NCBI GenBank assembly: GCA_963978545.1
Contig: OZ021721.1
Coordinates: 102,780,366 to 102,844,365, forward strand
DNA from: Linyphia triangularis
Taxonomy: Eukaryota; Arthropoda; Arachnida; Araneae; Linyphiidae
Length of the DNA stretch: 64,000 nt
Direction of reading: 5' to 3'
The notes beneath the pieces are model-generated. The model was given only the letters and a program-made list of their open reading frames with translations, had not been told where the DNA came from and searched no databases. This document shows, one piece after another, positions 42,501 to 56,400 of this stretch (positions are counted from its first letter, which is position 1; each line of letters begins with the position of its first letter). A program made the position numbers and the translations under genes.

Positions 42501-45500
42501 GAAAAAAATATCTTCCAATCGCGCATTCACCTCAAAGTTTGGAGAAAATACAAAAAATAACTATTTATCCTAAATTTTTTTGAATTTCTAAACGTTATAT
42601 ATTGCAAAAGCAATAGTGTGCAATGTGTAGTGAAAGGATGGTATAACACAGGAAAACACTATTTTATGCATTTTTAAAACATATATTAATAATTAAAAAT
42701 ACTCAAAAGTAGCATTTTTTGTACGAAATAGTGATTTCTCTGTAAAATAAGTACTAATGCTATTTCTTACATTTCTTTTTTTAAACATGCTATTATTCTT
42801 TTGGTTAACTTTTTTCTCGAGCTTTCTATCCCAGTAATGCACCACTTTGAAGGAAACTTTTGTAGAAAAGTCGAGCATTATGGATTTTTTTTTTTTTAAA
42901 GTGTAGTCCCAATGTTTTTTGCGTTAGCGCCACCAACTTTTTTTCTTGTCTCTCTACATAAGCGTTCCACAGCTTGTGAGTGACAAGGAAACGAGTTGAA
43001 GTCTTATTTCAATGGTCCCTAGTAGCTCAGAAACGCTCAGCAATTTAGCCAGACATAGGCCAATCCCGATGTGGAACGTTGTGAATCGGTCGTTGGAAAC
43101 AATATTAGCCAATCTCGCCCAAGTCTAGATAAAATATAGAAGAGGTTTTAATACGCCGATGCCCATTTATGTGTTGTATTTATGAGAAGCAAAACTATGC
43201 AGTGATTTTTACTTGTTTGTTTGTTGAAAAATTGTGTATTTTGGAACTATGCTCGGCCAAACTAACCAATCTTCCGTTTCCTCCAATACAGCTGTGCTAC
43301 CTCGGATGCGCCAGTCTGTACTAAATAATGTTCGTTTGTTATTCTTAACAAAGGAGGAGACCTATTACAAGCATTCCAATTAATTATATGTTCACGTTAT
43401 TAGTGGCAATTAAGTTAAGTTTGGTTGCCTTGAAATGCCTGATTGTCTTTCTCTGGGAAAGTACTCAAGATTTCAGAACCCGATGCCTCAATTCTCTTAC
43501 ATCTCTCCTTTTGTACAAAATCATTGCTGAAATCAAATTTCTTGGGTGAGGGAGGGAAGCATTTCGTTCAATAACTGAGTTTAAAACTTCCAGTAAATAT
43601 TCAGGGAGGTATTGAGGCAATTGAATTGCCTCATATATGTTCTTAGGTCCTTCAGAAAACTAACTTTTTTTTTAATTCGAAATCTATGTGGCATGTAACA
43701 ATTTAAAATAAAGAATACCACTTGCTTGAGTTCATCCGATGGTTTACATTCACTCGCATATACTCTAAGTACTCTGCTTTCTGTTGTTAGTCATCTGAAG
43801 TGTGAAAGGGGATTGGGTTTGCGAGCTGCCAAGTCATGGGCCGGATCTAATCGCTGCAAAAATGTCAAGAAGAAATAACTGATCTGTGCTCAGTACTTTC
43901 ATCTCAGCTTGAGGAATTGAACATTCAACACGTAAAATATCAGTCGAAGGAAATTTTTCACAGTTCTTCAATTTTTATCTCACTGAAAGATGTTGTCCTA
44001 TTGTAGAACTATCGACGTGTTTGAATGGTATTTGATTGGAATATAGGAGGCACATATCCCAATGTAGTGGCCTCCCAACGTACAATTTGATCTGTCAGAT
44101 TATTTCCAGCCAGTATTCATGGCAGTCCCAATCACAGCCATGTGCGTTATGATCCAATGAATAAGCAAGTAAGTTTATGAGCTTCAAAGGAAGAGAAGGC
44201 ACCACGAGAAATATCACCCAGATTGAAACGCGCCAAAACACAGTTTTTATCAATGTTTCAAAGATTATGCGCAAACGATTATTATTGAATAATTACTAAT
44301 TTGATTTTTTTCCCAAGTTCTACCTTCTTCATTCCACACAATACAAACTAATGTACATCGATAATTTAGTGATTGGTGTATTCTACAAATTGATAGAAAA
44401 AGGGTATTTTTTATTTTTATTCAAAACTTTGAAGTGAATGCTTGAAGTAAATAAAAGAATTTTTACAAAAATATGTAAAAAATAATATTAGTATCCATTT
44501 TATAGGAAAATCACTTTTTTAACACAAAATTTATTTTTAAATATTTTTAATTATTGATACATGTTTTAAAAATGTATAGAATAGTGTTTTCCTCTGTTAT
44601 ACCACCCTTTCACTACTCATTGCAAACTATTGCCTTTCAAATATATAACGTTTAGAAATTTAAAAAAATTTAGGAAAAATAGTTATTTTTTATAATTTTT
44701 CAAAACTTTGAAGTGAATGCGTGATCAGAAGATATTTTTTTTCAAAATTTTTTTTAGTTTTTCTTGTCAAGATGTACATCAACTTTTTTTCACCTCATGT
44801 GTATCAAAAATAAAAAAATAAAAAATTTCGAACCACACTAATGCAGATTCCACACTTACTACACTTGACACTTTAATATTTTCATATAACTAGGAACACG
44901 AAAGAACATGATAAATATATCAACACTTAACATAAGTTTTAACAAATTTAAATGTTTATGCGTGTACAAAAAAACTGCTGTAAGCACATCACTTTCAAAT
45001 TTTCGTATACCCAGAAAGCTCTACGAAGGCTATGAGTAATATATCGATAAAGGCAAATTTGGAAGAATTTATTTCTCTTGTAGCTATGAGATAGTGCCAA
45101 ATGTATTACATTGAATGTCTTTTTTAGTTTCCTACACACAAGCAAAAATAAGACGAATCCATAAACAAATTTATCAAAATTAGGTCATCTATACAGAATG
45201 CAAATAAGATTTGATATTTGAATATGCAATAACAAATACATAGATTTCCAAATACATTATTCCTCGTGACTTAACAATATCGAGTAACAAACTCAATCAT
45301 TTATTAACTGTAAATTCACACACAATTTAATCTTTTAAATTTGTGTGTATATATAACAAGAAAAAGATAACAAAAACATATAAAATGGCATGCACATATA
45401 AAGTACTCTCTTTGAGAAAATATACGACAGTTAGCTTCGATTTATAAAAAGTTTGTAGTTTTGTTAGTCATGAGTTATAAACTAAATTCAATGCATTTAA

Positions 45501-47371
45501 TCAACTTAAAAAAAACTTTAGGGAAAAAAAAGATAAATTAAAAAAAGGCTGGAAATAACCATATGTGCTTCAACTGGTTTTCACAATTACCTTGCAAAAT
45601 ATCAGCAATAGTGTTTAGTAAATAATTCAGAAATTCATGGGCATCTTGCTGCATGTAATTATCAAACACCTCTGTAAGGAACAAAAATAGTGTTAGCTGT
45701 AAAAATACTGAATTATTTAATTAAAAGAAATTATTTTATAAAAAGAATATGATTTTAAATTTTAAGTCATTGAGTATTTTATGCATCAAATTTCAAAGAC
45801 ATATAATCATTTTTACAAAATATTTTAAGGATTTCAAATCATAACAAATATCAAAATTTTCACATTGTAACAAATTGCAAAAATATTAGACTAAAAATTT
45901 AACACATATACGATTGCCAATTGAGCAAAATCATACCCTTAAATATGCTTTTTAGAGTGGAGAAGCAAAAAACAAATTTTTCGGATTCATAATTAAATAG
46001 TTGAGCACACACAGTAGGGGATTACAAGGCAGGTTGCTGTAATTCTTTACTTTTGAATTTATGAAGTGGCGAGATTTATAGTAATCTTACAATCAGTCAT
46101 TCAAGCATTCACAATCAGTTGCCAAGCAATCATTTCAGACAAATCCCGATTTGGATGAAATATCATTTATGCTAACCTCAAAATAGTAAAAGAGTAACTT
46201 ATATCATGTCATACAATCCAGGTTTAAATAAAAGAATTCAAAAGTTGAATGATCAGATTTAATTATTCAACTAACACAGATGCAAAAATAAAGAAATTTC
46301 AGAGAATTGTTGCACGGTATATGAAAATATGTACACAATTGCAAGAATGTAAACATAAAAATAATTCACATCATGGTCTTTTTGGGAACAGTCACTAAGA
46401 ACGGAGACATTTAACCACTGCGACAACCAGTTTTCACTGCTCGTTTTTATTTAATTTTTCAAGCAATCTGAAATGTTTCATTTAAATTTCTCAGAAAACA
46501 CTGTTTAAGGGGGTCTAGGACTTAAAATTTTCAAAATTCTCAAAAAAAAATAAAAAAATATTAATTTAAAAAATAATACAAATATTTTTGAATAAAATGA
46601 TTAAAAAAATTTTATCATTAGTATAACTTGAAAAATTTAAATTGTTGTTACGTGACAACTGTATCTCAGACATGCTATCTTGAAACTTTGAAACTGTTTT
46701 TCTCGGTGATGGCTTTTTGTCCCTTTTTTTAGTTTAAATAGATATAACTTAAAAACACTGCTTGTTATAAATCTATGAAACTTTCCAAAATTATTTTTCA
46801 TATACATTTCTTTAGTTTGTCTTCAGGAATTATGTTTTTTTATTTTATTTATTTATTTTTTTAAGTTTTTGGAGCATAGCATATTATGGATTTTAAACAG
46901 TTTTTGCACAAAATATTTTTTTTTTCTAATTACTTTATTGAAAAATCATGAAGACAATTTTTGATATAAATTATAAGAAGTTATCTTATGTCAAAATGAA
47001 GTGATTTTTTAAAAAAGTTTTTTAGATATATCAAATTTAAGAAATAACCAAAATTTGAAGTAGTTTAATTTTTAAAAAATATATTTTTTAAATTTGAAAA
47101 TTTAAAATAGTTTTTTAAGTTTCAAAAAAATAATTTTATAAATAACGATTTTAGAATTTTGGATCTCAGACCAAACTTAAGAATTTGAAGATGAATATTA
47201 GATTATTTTTTCACTTAACAAACACAGTAGGAATTTTTTTTTTAAATGTTTTATGTTCAAAAACTTATGAATGTGAATAATAACCAGTATGTTTATGTGA
47301 AAGCTTGATGAAAATCTGCTTTTTAATATAAGATATTATCTTGTCAACAAAGCAAAGTCCGAGAAATTTGG

Positions 47372-47411
<40 letters not shown>

Positions 47412-50400
47412 TTCTTAATGAAAACTTAATTTAGGAAAGATTAAAGGGCAAGTTTATATACATAGAAAGAGAAGCTTTCACCATAAATCTGTGAACTGAA
47501 AATAGGCTATTATCTTGGAATGTTTTGTTAACAAAACCTATAAAATATTTCAAACGAGGCGGGAAAGTAAAGCACCCACTCCTGGCAGCGGTAAAAGTTG
47601 GCCAACATAGGTTGATTACTTTTTTTCCCATTATAAACTATTTACTAATGCAAACCCGTCAAAGCCGACTGTTAGCGTATTTAAAAAATAAACTTGCCAC
47701 TGTTTTAACCACTGCTAACCCTTAATTTCCACTTCATCAGTCACTTGACATAATATATATTTGTTTTGAAACCTCAAAAGCAATTTTTTACTAAGTTGTT
47801 CAAATTATAAAAACGGCTGAACCGAAAAAAAAAATTAAATATACAGATTACACATACTAATTTGTCCGACATCAAAATATAAAAAATAAAAAAGTGCTGC
47901 ACTCACCATTCTCTTTTCTTAAACGTGCTATAAATTTTTTTGGAGCAATAGTTCCAGTTTTCTTTTTCTGCGTAGCAATATTGTAGAATAAATCAGCCAG
48001 ACATGTAAGCAATGTTTCTTTGGTTCTCTTATTTTTAGCTTTATAATCAAGAACTTTTTCCCTAAATGGCTTACAAAAATATAAAGCTTGCAATACAGAA
48101 TTACAGTAGCATGTGTTTCCAAACTGAAAGATAAAATGTTGTGCATTTAAAAGCTAAAATTAACAATACCATATCTACTAAAACATAAAATCAAATGTTT
48201 CTCTTCCACACTATACAATTCTATAAAAAACTGCATGCATGTTTAAGCAGCCTTGAATTAGGTATGCAGATTGTTCCAAAAATGAAGTTTATTTCTTTTG
48301 CTATAAGAGATAACGTATCACTGCAAATTGGAAAAATATTCAAAATAAGCTAAGAAATAGATATTTTAAAAGTTACATAATTTCACTTTTTATTCAGCTG
48401 CTATAGAAAAAAAAGCAAATTACAAGAAAATTCCACAGATCAAATCACGTTACTACAAAAAAATTAACATGATTTTTAAATTTAACCGAAACACTATACC
48501 TTAAAAAATTAGACTTATACCAATAGAGATCGATTGTTTCAGTTTACAGTTTTCATGTATGCTATGCTATTTGTAATTCTACAGTATTATACGAATTTTT
48601 TTGCATGATTGAAAGTAAAGTTTCTTATATATATGTTATGCAGAAAGATTTTATTAAACATTTAAAACAGATTGTATCAGGTAACATTTTATAATATTGC
48701 TATCACCGCAACACATATGAATTTACCTTTCAAAATAAAGATACAGTCAACTCCATATAATTTGTTTATTCTTGAAGGTTTGCTTTTCTTTTATCTAATT
48801 TTAACACTTTTATAATGACTTTATTACCCTAGAGGGACTGTATAAATAATAAAACTTTGAAACTTTAAAGATAAATTTCAAATGAATTTTTTTTTTTTTT
48901 AATGTCAATGTAGTATCTTGTGATTTATTATCTTATTTTGAAGATTTTTCCAATTTGCATCAATCTCTAATACCAAAAGAAATCAAATAAATTTTAAATA
49001 ATTATATTTTCAAACAGATTTTTAAAAAATAAAATTTGTGAAGAGAATTTTTTTTAAACTATATACAGGGTGGCCACAAAATTCAGGAAAAAAAATTCCT
49101 TGATTTCCTTGACAGATTTCTAAAAAGTTCCCCGATTTTAGGGCAAACTTTTTTCAAATTTCCCCGATTTCCTTAGGTTTTCCAGATGTCTAGACACCTT
49201 GATCAAATAAAACATGTATGCTAAAGAGCTAATACGCAATTTTTAAAAAAATAGTTTTGCTGGTAATGAAAAGTTTAAATTATTCTGTAACATTAAACTT
49301 CTAATGGCTTACCACTACAAATCTCCATGTAAATAGCACTAAAATATGGACGAATGTGCCCTAAACAATACAAAATTTCCCTGATTTTCATGAAATTTTA
49401 AAAAGTTCCCTGACATTTCCCTGATTTTTTCCAGAATCAGAAAGCTCTCTGACATTTCCCTGATTTCCCAGTTCTGTGGCCACTCTGTATATAAATTAAA
49501 TGCTCCAAAAATTTGAATAACCAATTGTTAATAGTTCTGGAGATATATCAATTTAAATTTGCAATATCTCTGAAAAACACATTATAAGCAGATGTTTCAA
49601 TGCACTACGCACATTAGTGATGTTTAAATAACAAATAATTTCAGGGCATTCTAATTACCCGAGGAATGAGATAAAAACATCATTCTATTCAGAAAAACAT
49701 GAACTATCTTTTTAAGGCAAAAAAAAATTGATTTTTAACAAAATTTAGGTACTGTGATTTAAAGTAATTTTTGTCAGGTTTCCTTGTTCAATGAGGACAG
49801 TTAATTTACTACAATTTATAAATCAATTACAATCATGGACTAGTTACATAAAATGTAAAATTCCCAACATACAAATTCAATATTTATTTAACTTCTTTCA
49901 TACTGTTTGACAGTTGTATGGTTACACAAATTGGTTATTTGAACTTCAGATTTAATTGAAAACGGAACCAATAATGCCTTAAAATATGATAAGCTCTATA
50001 AAATATTAAGATGAAACTAAAAATGTTCCTTGGTGTTAATTTTATTGAAATAATCAATACTTTAAACAAAATAGGTATGTTTATAAGAGCACCTAAAAAT
50101 CTTAGGATTACAAATCTAAGGGACATTTTCAAAATTTCCTTACATTTGCTGTCCCAGAGGGGAAAAAAGAAAAATGAAGCACAAATTAATCTTTATATTT
50201 AAATTGGAGCATTGCTTAACATAAAGGAGACTGCATTAAATATTTCTAGCAAAAAAAATTTTATAAAATCAATAAAATATTTTAAGATATGTTTTTAAAT
50301 TTGATTCTATGGAAAAATGCTGGTCCCTCTCAAGTTTTATGTAATTTAACTCTTGCTTTTGCTACTTAATTTAACTTTTAAAATAATATTTTAAATATGA

Positions 50401-53400
50401 ACTATTAATATATTATATTAATGATAAAAAATTACTTAAACGAGTTTTTTCTTTATCAAATCACTAAAAATATTTCGTCCCCCACTTTGTGTCAAGTCTG
50501 TTACAACATGAATAATTTAACCAATACAAGTTCATAATTTTATCTACAGAAGGTATTACATATGCAGTTATATAGTTAAACTAATTAAGCAACTTTTTTT
50601 AGCCATTTTGTTTTGCCAACAGTCAAAAAGCATTACAGTTGTGTTAAGAATAGGATTTCTTCAAAGTTAATATTTTTATTCTTTGTCAAGTCTGTTACCA
50701 TAATTTGTAATATTAAAATAATATTTTTTGCACTTTTGTAGTTAAATGTTGTTTACTAGATAATTTTAGAAGGTGTTTGTATTTTTTTTTAATTTAAAAA
50801 TTTTACAGATCAGTCTTTTTTCTCATGTTTTAATATTAATGTCAAATACGTTACCATGTTACTGGTAACAGAACTGACAGAAGGTAACAGACTTGACAGT
50901 AAATTGTTAATTGCAGATAATAAAAGGTATTTTGTATCTAGGATGTTATTCTAATGTTAATTGTTGTATACCTAATAGAGTTAACGTCGGACTTTAATTG
51001 TTAATTAGTTATATTGCATCTAGTATTTAAGTCTAGTGTTAATTTCTGTATAGTAAATAGTGTTAATGTTTAGTATTAATTGCTAATTCTGGATAATTAA
51101 AATTATCTTGGTCTAGTTATGGCTTTAACACCAGCAGAACAGCAAAGGCGTTTCAGAAAAAGATTAAAACTCAATTCAGAAAAATATAAATAATAGAAAA
51201 AATTGTTGGCGGGAACAACAAAAATATTTGTCCAAAACTATGTTAAAAAGGAAAAATGAAGGACCAGTTGTATTATTAATCAAAGAGTTTTAAGAAAATT
51301 TATTATGTTTTAAAAAGCATGTCTTTAACATCAGTCAACAATTTCAAGCATATATGACCTGCAAGGAAAACATTTAGCCAAACAAAGATCTCTTGCATAT
51401 AGACTTCTCAAAAATGTATGCCTTAAGTTGAACAAAGAAGTACAAACTTTTCATTATGGTGCTTCAAGAGCCCAAGCAACATTACACACAGGTGTTATGT
51501 ACATTGAAAAATAAATCAAACCAATTTCTTTTTGCACAATCTCGCCCAGTTATGATTACCATCCGGCAACAATATCGGTCTAGCTGGAACTAATATTGGA
51601 TTTATTAAAACTTTTGGATCCCACAGTTTCAGTCATCTATACTTTTGCGGACAGTCTATCTACACAATAGTATATAGGGCACATTGTCCTATTTTGAAGC
51701 TGGCCATAGAAAAAGAGCTGCTGATAGCATTGGAACAGCCCTCAAACGAACCGCAGACAGTATTGCAGCTTATGGTCATGACAAATTTGATGCATGTGAT
51801 ATGTACGAAAAAAAATCTTTAATGAAAAACGAATATCAAGGTGTTTTTCATTGAAGACAAATATATTTAATCAGTTCAAGAGAATTTACCTGCTCTTCCC
51901 AGCATAGGTGTCAACTTTTCAAAAAACATGGGGGGGCGAGTTTTAACGAAAATTGAAATTTTTCGAAAAATTATCGAAATCTATTAATTTTTCGAAAATC
52001 TAGGTATGACACAACTTCTCATATAATACCAACAATAAACAGTTATTATAATTTATTTGGAGAATGGAGGGAAAAAAAGGAGATAGTGTTACCAGAGTTC
52101 ATCCTAGAAATGAAAAAGGGCAGGGTGCTATTTTCCAAAAAAAGGGCACTTCCTGTTTACGAGGGCACTTTTATGGCAAATTGCAGAAATACGCGTTTTC
52201 TGCTATGATTTCAATATTGTTATACTTTTCTACCACTATAAATAATTTTCAATATTCTGAAGAAAAAATAATTATAATGCAAAAATCCGTGAATCAAAAA
52301 CTCACTCAGAAACTTAAAAGATATCAAAATACTGATAAAATGCTTCAGTCCTAATTCTGCTGGAATGAGACTGAGAAAATTATTAAAACTAAAGTGCAAT
52401 ATACACAGTAAAATTTTCATCAAAAAGTAATTTTTATAAAATTATCAATTTATAATACAGTAAAATTAAGATAGGAATGTTTTAGTATAATAAAAATGGG
52501 TGTTAAGATGAGAACTTTTCACTCTTTCAAAATTTTCTAAAGTTTGAATGAATCAACCTTAAACTTCATCTCTTAGTTTTGCTATTGTCAGATAGAGAAT
52601 AGAGTTTCTCCAAATTTAACATTATTCATTGTGGGATATCACAAGGAGTATTCCGACTAAAGAACTAGGACTATGTCCTGAAATTTTTGCATTTTTTTAT
52701 TTTCCAAATCGGATCAAATTTAGCGTAAAAACGGCGATTTTTTTGCCGTGCATGCCGCTATTATGTAAGCTATAATAGAAGGTTTTTTGTTTTTTTTAAA
52801 TCTGAAATAATCTGGGATTTTGGTTGCATTTCTGTTATGTTTAATTTTAAATATGAAACGGATGTTTAGAAATTAATTGGTAACAGGCAAATTACCAAAA
52901 ACACCCCCTAAATTTAACAGGAGGACATCGCGATTACGCGTGTCCAAACCGAAATATTCTTTTTAAATTCTTAGTGTAAACATTTGATAGTTATAAACCT
53001 TTAACTAAGTTATTCAAGTCTTTCAAATTCCTTTCTTCACTATTTTGAAGGAGGCATGGTAAAAATCCAGCGAAATACACTTAATCAAAACACGTACGAA
53101 ATGGCCATCGGAGTTTACTAATGTGCACTTGGGAAATTGTAAGACAGCGCCCTACAATCCACCTACTAATGAAATGAAACACGTTATATGGACATCTACT
53201 CAATGGTTTCAGTCCCTGATATATACGTTGCGCGTTTGAACATGAACGCGCATGCGCGACAGCCGATTTCAGTAGGGGTGATCCACATATTGCGTACTGT
53301 TGGGAGGGGAAAAAACGAAAGTTTTTCGAATTCTTTCAGGATGAAATTTTTTCTGAAAAAGGGCAGGAAGGGCGCTATTTTTATAGAAAAAGTGCAGGCA

Positions 53401-56400
53401 GGGCGCGCCGCCCCTCGAAAAATGCCTAGGATGAACTCTAGTGTTACAAAAATCAGGGTAGGCAGCCTCCCCAGAATTTAAAAGTGGGGAGGCCAGCCCC
53501 CCCTGCCCCCCCCCCCCCCGTACTTTACGCCTATGCTTCCCAGTACATGTCAAATGCACCAAATTGTCACAAATGAAAAGGGAAAATTCTTTTCAGAAAC
53601 CTGAGTTGTTACTGAAACCAAAGTGGCTGCTGCGATTATTTTCTGATACAACACAGATAATCACAAAAAAAGCATTAAAAAATACATTTTACTTTATTGG
53701 AAAGTGAACTTTCAACAGATAACCAAATTTCAGCAACAAGTCAATTGGAGCAAGTTACTTTGCATAATATGATAGAGGTTATTGATGTTTTAGTAGAATT
53801 TATTAGGGGATAGTAGGGGGAAAAATTACTCATATGCTGCAGTGATACAAGAAAAGATGAAGACGGTGAAATAAAAATAATGCTTTTAAAAACAAATGAC
53901 AAATACAGAAAAGTCTATCGCATACATGATAAAGACATTTCGTATGTCAACTTTGAACAAGTTGTGGGAAATCTCCTACAACCAAAACTGAAAAGAAATA
54001 AAATATTCTATGAATTTGCAGGTCCTTTAGACACATACGAAAAATGAAAAGTGTAATAGCAAATGTGTATTTATAAATAAATACCTAACATAGTTTTGAA
54101 AAGGTAAAGTCTCAGTTGTGTTATTTTAATTATTTGATATTAAGGAATATTTTACTTGGTAAGCATTTGTTTGATATTTAAATCAATATGGTAATATATA
54201 TATATATATATAATATATAAAAAAATTCTCTGTGTGTTAGGAGGTAAAAGAAAATTAACATTAAAATGAAAAATATATGTATAAAAATATTGAAAACTAT
54301 AGTAACAGACTAGACATTTGGTTAAGGGTTCGAGTCAAATGCATTACAAATGTGAAGTCTGTTATCACACAACTTTTAATAGTATTTATATATTAATATT
54401 CTTTTTTATCTTCTTACAATTGTTACTTCACCTTCAACTAAGATAAACAGATATAATTTTCATAAAATCAAATAATTTAAATAAATATATACTTTTGTTA
54501 TTGAGTAAAGTTCTTTTAAAAAATTCAATGTAATTAAATTTTACGGTAATTTTTGCCTCTAATTTTATTTTTTAATTTAATTGAAGTAAAACTGATTAAT
54601 TGTATGTTTTTAACTTTAGGGACATAAGTCACTTCAAAGTAAGTCAATTTTAAAAAGATAAAAAAAATCTTAACTTTGTGAATTTTTATGAATTGTGTAT
54701 GGTAACAGACTTGACAATTTGCCTTGCAACTTGAGTTATAACTGCATACTAAATTATACATACTAAATTATACATACTAAATTATACATACTAAATTATA
54801 CAACAAAGTTCTCAACTAATTACTTTTTCATATACTTCAGACCTATACACTGACACCTGTAATCATTTTTAAATGAAATATTATTTTATTTTTTTTGGAA
54901 TTTAAAAACTGAAATGTAAGCATATGATGAAAATGGCCCATAAATAATTATACAAATTCAATTCTCAGCAATGATTTTGAAGTGTAAAAACAAATTTCAT
55001 ACATTCACTAAGCCAAAATAATGTTCATTGGAAGGAAATTGATCATGTCCGATTTCTTTTTCCAACTGCGAAGCATTTGCTCCCTAAAAAGAAAAACATC
55101 AAAAGTTTTATATAATTTTTACAATATAAGCCATATTAATTATGAAAGAGGTAAGATTATGAAAAATAAATCTCATATATTTTCAAAGCATTTTTTCTCT
55201 AACTAGGATAAATTTTGAACAAAACTCATTTCTTAAAATATGTCAGTGGAAATTTTTTATGATCCTAAGTAATTTTCATAATAAATGTTACATATAACTC
55301 TTCTAATAAAGAGATATGCCCATTCAATAAACATTTAAAAATCAAAATGTTTCATTTAACATAATAAAATTTGCTATTTTATCATGTTTTATCACTTTGA
55401 AAAATAAAAAGAAAACTTGCAAATTTGCTCCAATGCTAAAAAGAAAGTTAAGTAAAGGCCACCATTTGGTACAAAGTTTACTGGCCCACAAATTGAGCAT
55501 TAAGTACAGATTTCAAATTTAAAATAAAAAACTCAATTGTTGAAAATCCTCAAGACCACCTCTACAATATGAACAACTTATAACCCCTTAAAAATTAAAT
55601 TGTGTTTATTGTCGAAAGGGTTCATTTCCAGGATATAAGTCCTTTCTGCACTAAACGGTGATTGTTATTAGCCTATCGGGATAGAGGGGAGATGAATATG
55701 TGCAAGCATTTCAGTCGACCTTTACAAAGGCATTGGAAAGCTTAGGTTGCCTAAACACAAAATTATGGTAGCATCATGTATATTTTCTATTGAATTAATT
55801 ATCTTTGAAAATTTAAGACATGTTTCTGGATCATTCTCTACAGAATGCACTATTTCAGTAGCAGGAAAGAAAAAATTACATCCACGGACAAGACAATTTC
55901 CTTGTTATTGTTAAGTTTAGGTATATAAACGCGAGATTACTAAATTGATATCTGTACAACTAATACTACTATCAAATAAGTAATTAATAATAAATAATTA
56001 CTCTTAACTTATTTTTCTTGACCACAGACATGATGGCATGATCTTTACAGTTGCACCTATTTCACATTTAAATAACAAAATATGATTTTTGTATTGAAAA
56101 ATAGAATACACAATGTGTAGTGGAACCAAAATGGTAACATTAGACTTCTTTCCAATATCACATTTGACTTGTTGTGTCACCCGATAGGCTGTAAAACAAC
56201 TATTAACTGCTGCCCACGTAAATGATGCATCAGTCTTGAGATAAGAGATATTACATTAATTGTAATGGAATTACTGCTCATAAAAGTTTTATACTCATAC
56301 TCAGGCATAACAGAGCTGCGTGGATTTTATATTTTATATATATATTTTTTTAGTATTAAAAAAAATATTTTTAAATTTATATTACTTGTTTTAAAGGGGT

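Larger units (their letters stand above)
38981..45590. other. USP12/46 intron 4
   Basis: A 6.6-kb intron holding a pogo-like MITE fragment, a 300-bp direct duplication and a 2.4-kb long-TIR element. The unassigned parts (39000-39770, 39905-41330, 44840-45590) show only short frames without motifs. An imperfect hairpin lies at 40368-40400 (TCAAGGGAATG...CATTCCCCTTGA). Confidence 0.55.
51119..54047 (+). pseudogene. Decayed transposon-encoded protein, interrupted by nested hAT elements
   Basis: It opens with ATG and [20 protein letters not shown], a Lys/Arg/Gln-rich start resembling those of uncharacterised repeat-encoded animal proteins, and hits a stop after 24 codons. Later frames give [20 protein letters not shown]. 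Across the hAT insertion the frame reads continuously: NLPALPS before it and [20 protein letters not shown] directly after, followed by SCY. The relic ends GPLDTYEK and a stop at 54045-54047. Several stops and frameshifts make it dead. No DDE or other catalytic motif was recognised. Confidence 0.55.
50490..54716. mobile_element. Unclassified transposon with repeated subterminal TGTCAAGTCTGTTAC motifs
   Basis: On the left, TGTCAAGTCTGTTAC occurs at 50490-50504 and 50684-50698. A variant TGTCAAATACGTTACC is at 50840-50855, and the inverted forms GGTAACAGAACTGACA at 50864-50879 and GGTAACAGACTTGACA at 50883-50898. On the right, AGTAACAGACTAGACA is at 54301-54316, a degenerate TGTGAAGTCTGTTATCA at about 54351-54367, and GGTAACAGACTTGACA at 54701-54716. 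Outermost copies are inverted to each other. Between them lies a decayed ORF. Multiple subterminal copies look like transposase-binding sites. The outer borders are approximate. Confidence 0.65.
48124..55002. other. USP12/46 intron 2
   Basis: A 6.9-kb intron with a 422-bp MITE, a 4.2-kb subterminal-repeat element holding two nested hAT-like elements, an (AT)n run at 54192-54218 and a 14-bp tandem array. The region 48124-49065 and most of 49488-50489 show nothing further. Confidence 0.55.

Noticed and set aside
47431..47725. Overlapping 66-codon frames on both strands in USP12/46 intron 3
   Set aside because: No homology, no splice sites giving a conserved frame, and USP12/46 is complete without them.
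52064..53562. Several frames of 67-97 codons on both strands
   Set aside because: They lie inside the nested hAT-like elements and follow their inverted repeats; no transposase motif.
55669..56194. Inverted CCTATCGGG pair as transposon ends
   Set aside because: Only about 9 bp match and no target duplication or interior signature supports it.
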